This document shows positions 33,737 to 41,165 of a stretch of DNA of 64,000 nt, one piece after another. Each line of letters starts with the position of its first letter. Within the stretch, counting starts at the first letter, position 1. Origin of the DNA: Tsukamurella sp. 8F. Its GTDB lineage: Bacteria; Actinomycetota; Actinomycetes; Mycobacteriales; Mycobacteriaceae. The translations under genes and the position numbers were made by a program. The stretch covers positions 124,001-188,000 of the forward strand of contig NZ_JARFTP010000005.1 in the NCBI RefSeq assembly GCF_029167375.1, written 5' to 3'. The notes below the pieces were generated by a model. That model was not told where the DNA came from, made no database searches, and saw nothing but the letters and a program-made list of their open reading frames with translations.

Positions 33737-34981
33737 TCATGCGCGCCCGTCCGTGCGGAGCTGGTCGCGGCGCCGGGTGAGGTGGGTGGTCTCGGCGGTG
33801 TTGCCAGCAGTCCTGATGGCGAGGTCATAAGCGGCGCGGGCCTCGCCGTTGCGACCCAGACGGCGCAACAGCTCGGCGCGCGTGGCGTGGTACGCGTGAT
33901 AGTCCGCGAGGGGCTCGGCCAGCCCGTCGACGATGGTCAAAGCCGCATCGGCACCGTCGGTCTCGGCCACGGCGACGGCCCGGTTCAATGCGACCACGGG
34001 GGAGGTGTCGAGGCGGATGAGGCGGTCATAGAGGGCGACGATCTGCGACCAGTCGGTGTCGCGGCCATCGCGCGCGGACGTGTGCACGGCGTTGATCGCC
34101 GCCAGGACCTGATAACGCCCGGGCGGCTCGGCGCTGTCGAGTCGCTCGCGCACAAGGGCGTGACCCTCGGCGATGAGCGCACGATCCCACGCACCGCGGT
34201 CCTGTTCATCGAGGGCGACCAGCTCGCCCCCGGCCGAGACGCGCGCGTCGCGGCGGGCCTCGATGAGAAGCATCAGGGCGAGCAGCCCGGCCGCCTCACC
34301 GTCGTCGGGCAGGAGCTCGCGAACCAGGCGAGTGAGCCGGATCGCCTCGCCGGTGAGGTCCCGACGAAGCGGCGTGGTGTCCCGCCCGGTAGCCAGGTAG
34401 CCCTCGTTGAAGACGAGGAAGAGGACGACCAGCACACCGTCGATGCGGGCCGGGAGATCTTCGGCGGACGGTACGCGGTAGGGGATGCGCGCCGCCCTGA
34501 CCTTCGCCTTGGCGCGGGTTATCCGCTGTCCCATAGTGCTTTCGGTCACGAGGAATGCCCTGGCGATCTCGGGTACTGTCAGACCGCCGACCATGCGCAA
34601 CGTCAGTGCGAGCCGCGCGGGCATTGCCAGCGCCGGGTGACAGCAGGTGAAGATCAGCCGGAGCCGATCGTCATCGACGACGCCGAGGGTGTCCGGCGGG
34701 CAATCGTCGTACACGAGCCGTGCCGCCTCCTTGTGTCTGTCGTCGCGCTTACTCTCACGACGGATGCGGTCGATCGCTTTGCGTGTAGCAGTGGTGGTGA
34801 GCCAGGCACCGGGATTCGGTGGAACGCCGTCGTCGCGCCACCGTTCCACGGCGGTCGCGTAGGCCTCGGCGGCGGCCTCCTCAGCGATGTCCAGATCGCC
34901 GAACCGCCTGGCGAGGTTTGCGACGACCCGAGCCCACTCGTCGCGGAGGGCCCGGGTCACCGCGCCATCGACGTCGTTCAT
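33737..34981 (-). CDS. ECF sigma factor with C-terminal extension (ECF42-like)
   Basis: A 414-residue sigma-70-family protein. Region 2 spans about 15-80 (FGDLDIAEEAAAEAYATAVERW) and region 4 about 110-165 (LTVPEIARAFLVTESTMGQRITRAKAKVR). A long helical C-terminus (about 180-414), with repeats like those of TPR proteins, is the hallmark of ECF42, which has no classical anti-sigma factor. It overlaps the preceding YCII/DGPF gene by four bases (ATGA), the usual partner. Target promoters are not identifiable here. Confidence 0.85.
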   Translation of the reverse strand: MNDVDGAVTRALRDEWARVVANLARRFGDLDIAEEAAAEAYATAVERWRDDGVPPNPGAWLTTTATRKAIDRIRRESKRDDRHKEAARLVYDDCPPDTLGVVDDDRLRLIFTCCHPALAMPARLALTLRMVGGLTVPEIARAFLVTESTMGQRITRAKAKVRAARIPYRVPSAEDLPARIDGVLVVLFLVFNEGYLATGRDTTPLRRDLTGEAIRLTRLVRELLPDDGEAAGLLALMLLIEARRDARVSAGGELVALDEQDRGAWDRALIAEGHALVRERLDSAEPPGRYQVLAAINAVHTSARDGRDTDWSQIVALYDRLIRLDTSPVVALNRAVAVAETDGADAALTIVDGLAEPLADYHAYHATRAELLRRLGRNGEARAAYDLAIRTAGNTAETTHLTRRRDQLRTDGRA

Positions 34982-35301
34982 CGGAACGGGCGCACCTCGA
35001 TCTTGCGGTCGCAGGCCTCCGACGCCTCGGCTGCGAGCCGCAGGACGACGTCCAGGTCGGGCGCCTCCCAGATCCACACGCCGGCGAGGTACTCCTTCGA
35101 CTCCACGAACGGGCCGTCGGTGATGACCGGCCGCTCGCCGCGGTTATCGATCACCGTGGCGGAATCGGTCTCCGCGAGACCACCCGCGAAGACCCAGTAT
35201 CCATCGGCGATCAGCCGTTCGTTGAATTCGCTGATGGCGGGCTGCCGGTCGGTTCGCCCGGGATCGGTCTTGTCGTCGATGACTGAAACCAGGTACTGCA
35301 T
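34978..35301 (-). CDS. YCII/DGPF-domain protein
   Basis: A 107-residue YciI-like protein with the DGPF motif in TDGPFVESKEYLAG near residue 62. It is the gene nearly always next to ECF42 sigma factors and is thought to take part in their signalling, though the mechanism is not settled. ATG at 35301 with GAGGAGAA upstream; its stop overlaps the sigma-factor start. Confidence 0.88.
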   Translation of the reverse strand: MQYLVSVIDDKTDPGRTDRQPAISEFNERLIADGYWVFAGGLAETDSATVIDNRGERPVITDGPFVESKEYLAGVWIWEAPDLDVVLRLAAEASEACDRKIEVRPFR

Positions 35302-35390
35302 GATGCGTTCTCCTCGTGTCGTGCGCTCCGCTCTCTCATGAGAGCCTCACCCCTACTACGAACGCGGACGTCCTGATCCGACAGATCTGC

Positions 35391-36215
35391 TCATCTGCTC
35401 TGCTTCTCCGCTGCGTCGACCGTCTGCGCGAGCAGCATCGCGATCGTCATCGGCCCGACTCCGCCCGGTACGGGCGTGAGGGCACCCGCCACCCCGGCTA
35501 CATCGGGGGCCACGTCACCGGGAGTGAATCCGGCGTCGACGACCGCCGCACCCGGGCGCACCATGTCGGCGCCGACGAGGCCGGGACGCCCGGCGGCCAC
35601 GATCAGGACTTCGGCGCGCCGGGCGTGCGCGGTGAGGTCCCGGGTGCGGGAGTGGCAGACGGTCACCGTGGCGTCTCGCGTAGTGAGCATCGCGGCGAGC
35701 GGCCTCCCTAGGATCGACGACCGTCCGACCACCGTTACGTCCGCGCCCGCAAGCGTGATGCCGTCGTGGTCGAGGAGCCGGATGATCCCGGCCGGCGTGC
35801 AACTGCGGTGACCGGGCTCGTCGAGCGCCGCGGCGGCGAACGATGCGGACGATGTCCCGTCGACGTCCTTCGCGGTGGGGATCGCATCGAACGCTACGCG
35901 CTCATCGATCGACGCCGGAAGCGGGTGTTGCAGCAGGACCCCGTGGATGCCGGGGTCTCGTCCGAGTCCCGTGAGCAGGTCCACCAGTTCCGCGGTGGCC
36001 GTCGTAGCGGGTAGGTGCACGTGACGGGAGGCGAGCCCGTAGTCGGCGCACCTCCGCTGTTTCATCTGTACGTACCTATGAGAGCCGGGGTCGTCGCCGA
36101 CGAGGACGGTCGCGAGCGTCGGAGTGAACGGAAGAGCGATTGCACGCGTGCGGGTTTCATCGTTGAGGGCGGCCGCGAGATCGGATCCTCGCATGACCGT
36201 CGGGGTGTGGGACAT
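35391..36215 (-). CDS. folD: Methylenetetrahydrofolate dehydrogenase/cyclohydrolase FolD
   Basis: FolD interconverts 5,10-methylene-, methenyl- and 10-formyl-tetrahydrofolate with NADP. The 274-residue protein keeps the catalytic Tyr-Lys pair in YVQMKQRRC (about 44-52), a variant of the folate-site block (VLLQHPLP where QLPLP is usual), the NADP loop VVGRSSILGRPLA and the C-terminal PVPGGVGPMT. The ATG at 36215 is preceded by GGAGG. The Leu-to-His change in QHPLP and the lack of folate-operon neighbours suggest it could be a second FolD copy. Confidence 0.9.
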   Translation of the reverse strand: MSHTPTVMRGSDLAAALNDETRTRAIALPFTPTLATVLVGDDPGSHRYVQMKQRRCADYGLASRHVHLPATTATAELVDLLTGLGRDPGIHGVLLQHPLPASIDERVAFDAIPTAKDVDGTSSASFAAAALDEPGHRSCTPAGIIRLLDHDGITLAGADVTVVGRSSILGRPLAAMLTTRDATVTVCHSRTRDLTAHARRAEVLIVAAGRPGLVGADMVRPGAAVVDAGFTPGDVAPDVAGVAGALTPVPGGVGPMTIAMLLAQTVDAAEKQSR

Positions 36216-36355
36216 AGAACCTCCTGGGCCGATGATCGCCCAGGCGCGCGGCACGGATGTTCCGAAAGGCCGCTCCCCGCAGGTGCTCCTGCTCAGCGCC
36301 AGTCACGGCCGCAGATCACACTACCCGTTGGCCGCCGGGGGCTATGGTTGGCGCC

Positions 36356-36702
36356 ATGCCTCGGCTGGTCGCGCCCACGACGGAACTGCACGGTGCCTGG
36401 CTCGAGGCGCATGCGGAGTGGGGACCCGGTCTCCACGAGGACGGCTTCGGGCTCACGCCGAGCGACGAGGTCGAGTCGGAGGAAGGTTTCGCCGCGTGGG
36501 TGCAACGCATGTCGGCCGGGTCGGATCGGGTCACTTACAGGTGGATCGTGGAGGACGGGCGAGTATTCGGCGGCATCGCTCTGCGGCACGAGACCACAGA
36601 ACGATCGAACGCTCAGGCGGCGTCTTCGAAGAGGTCCGGGCGACCGAGCACGGTCCCGCGCGACGGTACTGGATCGCGACCGGGGACTACCCCCGCTCGT
36701 AG
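36356..36702 (+). pseudogene. GNAT acetyltransferase remnant (core deleted, frameshifted)
   Basis: ATG 36356 begins MPRLVAPTTELHGAWLEAH and continues to GGIALRHETTE near 36600, a normal GNAT N-terminus. Directly afterwards a different frame reads [32 protein letters not shown] and stops at 36700-36702, a normal GNAT C-terminus. The segment with the acetyl-CoA-binding loop is missing, so an internal deletion that also shifted frame has inactivated the gene. Without the shift, the first frame runs on into Arg-rich nonsense. Divergent from folD. Confidence 0.75.
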
Positions 36703-36848
36703 CGGGCCAGCCGATCGTGCAGGTCGCGCATGGTCGCTTCGACGAGTTCGAGGAACGCGTCGACCTCCGTCTCGTTGTAGCCTCGCTTTCCGATCGGGGG
36801 CTTCGAGAATCGGACGGCACGGACGTCGTCGGGCGTCAGCTCGGTCAT
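36687..36848 (-). CDS. Mini DivIVA-domain protein, 53 residues
   Basis: The frame reads [20 protein letters not shown] then [20 protein letters not shown] and ends [13 protein letters not shown]. This is the DivIVA N-terminal domain ([25 protein letters not shown]), which in DivIVA/Wag31 docks on the membrane at poles and septa. Full-length members carry a long coiled coil; here only the domain and one short helix remain. It is intact with ATG and TAG, and overlaps the GNAT remnant by 16 bp. It may be a small partner of full-length DivIVA, or a natural antagonist; both are speculation. Confidence 0.78.
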   Translation of the reverse strand: MTELTPDDVRAVRFSKPPIGKRGYNETEVDAFLELVEATMRDLHDRLARYERG

Positions 36849-36886
36849 GGCGTAGAGGGTATCGGCCGCGCGATGTGCGCGGGTGG

Positions 36887-37909
36887 CTACGCGAGGTAGC
36901 CCATCCGTCTGAGTTCCGGCACGACCTTCGTGCCCAGCAGTTCGACACCGCGTTGCGGTGTCAGCCCCAGCGGTGAACAGAACTCGACTCTCCGCGCGCC
37001 GGCGTCATAGATCTGTGCTGTGTGATCCACCAGGTCACCGGGTGTACCGCAGAATGCGAAGTCGTCCAGAACATCCTCCGGGATCAGCCGCCCCGCCTCT
37101 TCGTAGTGATGTTGTCGCAGTAGCACCTCCATGCGGTCCAGCAGACCCGGCTCGATCGAATGAGTGCGATCGAGCCCGGCGATGACCTGGAACGACAGTG
37201 CCACCTCGGTCCGCGCCCGCCGGCGTGCGGCGTCACGGTCGTCGTCGACCACCGTGATCGCCGTGAGAACGATGTCGACCGAACCGGGTGCGCGGCCCGC
37301 CGCGGCTTCGCCGGGAGCCACGAGGCCCGCCATCACGGGGACCATGCGCGGATTGGCCGAACCACCGACTTGTACCTGGTCGGCGACCTCACCTGCGAGG
37401 TGGGCGAGTCGTGGGCTCCAGGTCCCGACCATCACCGGTACGGCTCTGCGGAGGACCGGATAGTGCGGCGCGGTCCCGGCGTCGATGCTGTAGACCGATC
37501 CCTGGTAACCACCGCCCTCGGCTTCGAGAACCGCGCTCACCACCCCGAGTGTGTCCCGGATCGCGGCGATCGACCTCGTGGAATCGATGTGAAGCTGATC
37601 CATCCACGCGCCTCGGGCGATTCCCATGAAGATCCGTCCGTTGGACAGGTTGTCGAGATATGCGATCTCGCCGGCGATCTCGACGGGGTGGCGGGTCCAC
37701 GGCGTGTAACAGCCCGAACCGAGCCTGATGCGGTCGGTCGCTGCGCACATCGTCTGCATCACCATCGCGGGCGGTTGCATCATGAGATCACCGAACACGG
37801 TGATCACGTCGAAGCCGTGTGCGTCGAGCGCCGCCGCCAGAGGACCGTACGCCGACGGCTGGAGGCTGCCGCCGTACCCGACGCCGATCTGCTTCGCCTC
37901 AGCCGTCAT
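36887..37909 (-). CDS. LLM-class flavin/F420-dependent oxidoreductase
   Basis: A 340-residue luciferase-fold enzyme: [27 protein letters not shown] at the N-terminus, [30 protein letters not shown] near 75-105 and [23 protein letters not shown] near 300. Actinobacterial members mostly use F420; that is family knowledge, not visible proof. Its ATG at 37909 overlaps the stop of the SnoaL-like gene upstream (ATGA), so the two probably act together on a small hydrophobic substrate. Confidence 0.83.
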   Translation of the reverse strand: MTAEAKQIGVGYGGSLQPSAYGPLAAALDAHGFDVITVFGDLMMQPPAMVMQTMCAATDRIRLGSGCYTPWTRHPVEIAGEIAYLDNLSNGRIFMGIARGAWMDQLHIDSTRSIAAIRDTLGVVSAVLEAEGGGYQGSVYSIDAGTAPHYPVLRRAVPVMVGTWSPRLAHLAGEVADQVQVGGSANPRMVPVMAGLVAPGEAAAGRAPGSVDIVLTAITVVDDDRDAARRRARTEVALSFQVIAGLDRTHSIEPGLLDRMEVLLRQHHYEEAGRLIPEDVLDDFAFCGTPGDLVDHTAQIYDAGARRVEFCSPLGLTPQRGVELLGTKVVPELRRMGYLA

Positions 37910-38364
37910 CGGTCTCCCCCGATGGTCGTGAGGGCGGAAGGCAGGACGCGCATCTGGCGGATCATCTGTACCGAATCCCAGCAGTCGACGTTGAGCGAGA
38001 CCAGTCCGTCGGCGAAGCGGTACCGCGAGATCCCGGCGAACTTCACCACCGTCCCGGTGCGGTCGACTCCTTCGTAGTCGCCGAGCCATGTAGCGGTGAT
38101 CGTCCAGGCGGTTGCGCCGAAGTGCTCCGACGCATCGATCTCCGAGAAGTCCAAGGAGAAATCGGGCATGGTCTCGTAGACGCCCTCCGCGAACGTCCGC
38201 ACACCGGACCTCCCGCGGTGGGTCTCGCCCAGTGCGAGATCCTGGTACCGGCAGTCTTTCGTGAACAGCGAAGTCAGCAAATCGATATCCTGCGAGTTCC
38301 ACGCCCGTGCGACGTCCTTCAGGACCGCCGCGTTGTCGGGGTCCGCCGTGTTGTCAGGTGCCAT
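37906..38364 (-). CDS. SnoaL/NTF2-fold protein
   Basis: A 152-residue cone-shaped NTF2-like protein of the SnoaL polyketide-cyclase superfamily: VARAWNSQDIDLLTSLFTKDCRYQD near residue 18, GRSGVRTFAEGVYETMPDFSLDF near 50 and GTVVKFAGISRYRFADGLV near 104. Such proteins are cyclases, isomerases or binding proteins. ATG at 38364 with GGAGATC upstream. Coupled to the LLM oxidoreductase that follows. Confidence 0.75.
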   Translation of the reverse strand: MAPDNTADPDNAAVLKDVARAWNSQDIDLLTSLFTKDCRYQDLALGETHRGRSGVRTFAEGVYETMPDFSLDFSEIDASEHFGATAWTITATWLGDYEGVDRTGTVVKFAGISRYRFADGLVSLNVDCWDSVQMIRQMRVLPSALTTIGGDR

Positions 38365-38549
38365 CGAACGATCTCCTCGAAGAGTGATCGACGTCCCTTG
38401 AGACGCCGGCTGCCTGGCGCCATCGCCGCCAGCTCATCCGACACTACGAGTGATGGCGGGTCGTGGTCATGGTTCCGCGCTGTTGCGGCGTACGGGATCC
38501 TTTACCTCCCAGCAGTTTCACCCATCGCGGAGACCAGGCCGGGCTGCGA

Positions 38550-39332
38550 TCAGAGGCACCCCGCGACGATGGCGCGAGCGACGGGAGTGAGGTCGCCGTC
38601 GGGCGCGAGATCCGCGGGAGCGCCGAGCAGGGGCGGCTGGGCGAGGAAGCGCGGCCTGCGGTCGGGGCCGGGGCGCAGCGGCTGTGCGGCGTGAACCAGG
38701 AACGGGTGACACAGGTACACGTCGCCGGCGCGGCCGGTTGCGGCAGCCTCCGGGAGGTCCGATGTTGCGGCGTACTCCGCGCCGAGCGCGCCGATCTCAG
38801 CACCCTCCTCTCCGTATCGTTGCAGCATTCCGGCGAGGCGGCGATGCGAGCCCACCCGGATCCGGGTCGGTGCGTCGCCGATGTCGACGTCGGAGAACAA
38901 GAACAGCATCAGCAGAGCACGCCCCCTGCTGTGCGCATTCACCCTCCAGCGCAGAAAGTCGTCCGGCTCGTCTCCGGGGAAACTCGCATCGACGTGCCAG
39001 CCGTCGTCGCCCGGCTCCGCCTCCGATGGGAAGCGAACGGGGAAGGTGCCCAACGAGACCCGCGGCACCCATCGCTCGGGCCCGACGAGGCGGTCGGCCG
39101 CCTGCGCTAGCGCAGGGGCGGTCGCCGCGGCACGGAAGGGGGCCTCGCCGTGCTCGCCAAGGCGGATCACCGGCCGGTCCCACGTCGAGGGGGCATCGCG
39201 CTCGACGCCCATCTGTTCGAGCTCGTCCCACAGGACGTTCCTTGCTGCACTCGCGATCTCGGGCGCGAAGGCCCGGCGCACCGCGATGAAACCATCGCGG
39301 ACGAACGTCTCCACCTGCTCGTCGGTCAGCAC
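38550..39332 (-). CDS. Phytanoyl-CoA dioxygenase (PhyH) family protein
   Basis: A 260-residue Fe(II)/2-oxoglutarate oxygenase. The iron ligands are in HVDASF (HxD near residue 113) and CHPFLVHAAQPLR (distal His near 212), with the 2OG arginine probably shortly after. The start is GTG at 39332. It is divergent, across 260 bp, from a PLP-binding MocR regulator, a probable controller. Substrate unknown; such enzymes hydroxylate lipids, amino acids or secondary metabolites. Confidence 0.8.
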   Translation of the reverse strand: MLTDEQVETFVRDGFIAVRRAFAPEIASAARNVLWDELEQMGVERDAPSTWDRPVIRLGEHGEAPFRAAATAPALAQAADRLVGPERWVPRVSLGTFPVRFPSEAEPGDDGWHVDASFPGDEPDDFLRWRVNAHSRGRALLMLFLFSDVDIGDAPTRIRVGSHRRLAGMLQRYGEEGAEIGALGAEYAATSDLPEAAATGRAGDVYLCHPFLVHAAQPLRPGPDRRPRFLAQPPLLGAPADLAPDGDLTPVARAIVAGCL

Positions 39333-39592
39333 ACCAAGACTCTTGCATCCGAGGGTGCCCGGGCGCCATCGACTTATCGGTCATGGTCTCATCGGCCAGC
39401 CGGAAGCCACGCGTATGTGCCGTCGGCGCATCGAATCTCACGTACCTCGAGATGCGATCCTTGGCGAGGTCGCCGCCGACGACGGTGATCGCGCACCGTC
39501 GGGTGCGGACGCGAGGGCTTCGCGGGCGCACGCGCTCGACGAGGTCCGCTTCCACGCAAGCCGTCGGTGGATCCAGGATAAGCTCCGATTCT

Positions 39593-40972
39593 ATGACGCG
39601 ATCGGGTACCACTTCGGGGCCGGAGCTGCTCGTCGAGTTGGACCGCAACAGCCGGGTCCCTCTGCACCGGCAGCTGACCGACGGTGTGCGCGAGGCGATC
39701 CGGGACGGCCGTCTCGCCGCCGGCAGCAGGATGCCGTCCACACGCGTGCTCGCCCACGACCTCGGCGTCTCCCGCCGCCTCGTCGTGGACGCCTACGGGC
39801 AGCTGGTCGCGGAAGGTTTCCTACGAAGCACTCAGGGATCCGGGACCCGGGTGACCTCCGTCGAGGCTTCGGTGGCGCCTCGTCCGCGGGCCACGCGGGG
39901 CCGCGTCGACATCGACTTCTCGCCGGGCGTTCCGGACCTCGCGGGCTTCCCGCGCCAGGCGTGGCTGAAGGCCCTGCGGCAGGGACTCTCCGTGACGGAG
40001 TCGAGCGCGCTCGGCTATGTGGAGCAGCACGGCCTGCTGCGTACGCGGATCGCGTTGGCCGAATACCTCGCTCGTACAAGGGCGTTGGACACGGACCCCG
40101 AGCGGATCGTGCTGTGTTCCGGTGTCACACAGGGGTTGATGCTGCTCGCGCGCTGCGTCGAGGGGCCGATCGCGATGGAGGAGCCCGGATTCTGGGCGCA
40201 CCGGCTGATGCTGGAGCACAGTGGCGCCCGCCCATTGCCGGTCCCGGTCGACGGTTCCGGCCTGGACGTCGGCGCGTTGGCCGAGAGCGGCGCGCGGGCG
40301 GTGCTGGTGACGCCGTCGCATCAGTCGCCTACCGGCGTGGTGCTCTCCGCTTCGCGCCGAGCGGAATTGAGTGGATGGGCCCGCGAGGGTCGGTTGGTGA
40401 TCGAAGACGACTACGACGCCGACTATCGCTACGATCGGGCTCCCGTCGGTGCGCTACAGGGCATCTCTCCCGACCGGGTCGCGTACCTCGGTTCGGTCAG
40501 CAAGACCCTCGCGCCGGGTGTGCGGATCGGGTGGATGGTGCTGCCCACGGATCTCGTCGAGCCTGTGCGGACTGCGAAGATCGTTGCCGACAATGGGAGT
40601 TCGGTGCTCGACCAGATCGCTTTCGCGGAGTTCCTCGAATCCGGATCCTACGATCGGCACCTGCGGCAGATGCGCAAGCGTTACGCGGAGCGGCGCCGCG
40701 CGATGCTCGAGGCGCTCTCGCGCCACCTCCCCGAGGCGACAGTGCTCGGCGCCGCCGCCGGCGTACAGCTCAGCCTGGAGTTTCCCGACGGCTACCCCGT
40801 CGACACCCTGATCCGCCGGGCGTCGGAGCTGCGCGTGCGGGTCGACCCGCTGGCACGCTGCTTCGCCGATCGTGCGGCGGCGCGACCCGGCATGATCCTC
40901 GGCTACGCCGACGTCACCGAGTCGCAGATCCGCACCGGCGTCGAGTTGCTGGGCCGTGCCGCTCACGTGTGA
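39593..40972 (+). CDS. MocR/PdxR-type GntR regulator with aminotransferase domain
   Basis: A 459-residue fusion: winged HTH of GntR type (about 15-80, PLHRQLTDGVREAIRDGRL and LGVSRRLVVDAYGQL), linker, then a fold-type I aminotransferase domain (about 110-459) with PLP lysine in SVSKTLAPGVRIGW near 305. These regulators sense PLP and often an amine ligand. The ATG at 39593 gives the proper N-terminus. Upstream, 39333-39592 shows no clear operator pair or other gene. Likely regulates itself and the divergent PhyH gene. Confidence 0.87.
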   Translation: MTRSGTTSGPELLVELDRNSRVPLHRQLTDGVREAIRDGRLAAGSRMPSTRVLAHDLGVSRRLVVDAYGQLVAEGFLRSTQGSGTRVTSVEASVAPRPRATRGRVDIDFSPGVPDLAGFPRQAWLKALRQGLSVTESSALGYVEQHGLLRTRIALAEYLARTRALDTDPERIVLCSGVTQGLMLLARCVEGPIAMEEPGFWAHRLMLEHSGARPLPVPVDGSGLDVGALAESGARAVLVTPSHQSPTGVVLSASRRAELSGWAREGRLVIEDDYDADYRYDRAPVGALQGISPDRVAYLGSVSKTLAPGVRIGWMVLPTDLVEPVRTAKIVADNGSSVLDQIAFAEFLESGSYDRHLRQMRKRYAERRRAMLEALSRHLPEATVLGAAAGVQLSLEFPDGYPVDTLIRRASELRVRVDPLARCFADRAAARPGMILGYADVTESQIRTGVELLGRAAHV

Positions 40973-41006
40973 CGGCGATGTCCTCCACCGATATCCGGCG
41001 GCCGAG

Positions 41007-41022
41007 GGTTCTACGCAGAACC
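41007..41022 (+). terminator. Small hairpin after the MocR gene
   Basis: GGTTCT and AGAACC form a perfect 6-bp stem around ACGC, 35 bp past the mocR stop. No T-run, so assignment as a terminator is tentative. Confidence 0.35.
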
Positions 41023-41085
41023 GAACGCCGTGTGGGACTGCGGCCGACTCGTGTGTGTGGCCGAACTCTCATACGGGGTGGATAG

Positions 41086-41107
41086 AGAAGAGAGGCTACC
41101 CTATCCT
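41086..41107 (+). promoter_or_regulatory. Candidate IdeR/DtxR iron box over the irtA promoter
   Basis: The right part AGGCTACCCTA (41093-41103) resembles the IdeR consensus half AGGCTAACCTA with one mismatch; the left half is poor. TATCCT at 41102-41107 is a TANNNT -10, so a bound iron repressor would block RNA polymerase. Weak as a sequence match, but the position and target gene make sense. Confidence 0.45.
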
Positions 41108-41165
41108 CTAAGTCGCGCCGGGCCTGAGGGGTGGCGCCTACAGCGAGTCGAGGATCGGGGGCGGG

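Noticed and set aside
32822-35341. An 839-codon plus-strand frame opposite the BASS, sigma-factor and YCII genes
   Set aside because: It is antisense to three recognisable, tightly overlapping genes and shows no domains.
39333-39592. A small minus-strand coding frame in the PhyH-MocR gap
   Set aside because: The readable stretch has no start with a ribosome site and no family resemblance; treated as non-coding promoter region.
38881-41085. A 734-codon plus-strand frame across the PhyH and MocR genes
   Set aside because: Arg-rich translation out of phase with the MocR gene and antisense to PhyH.
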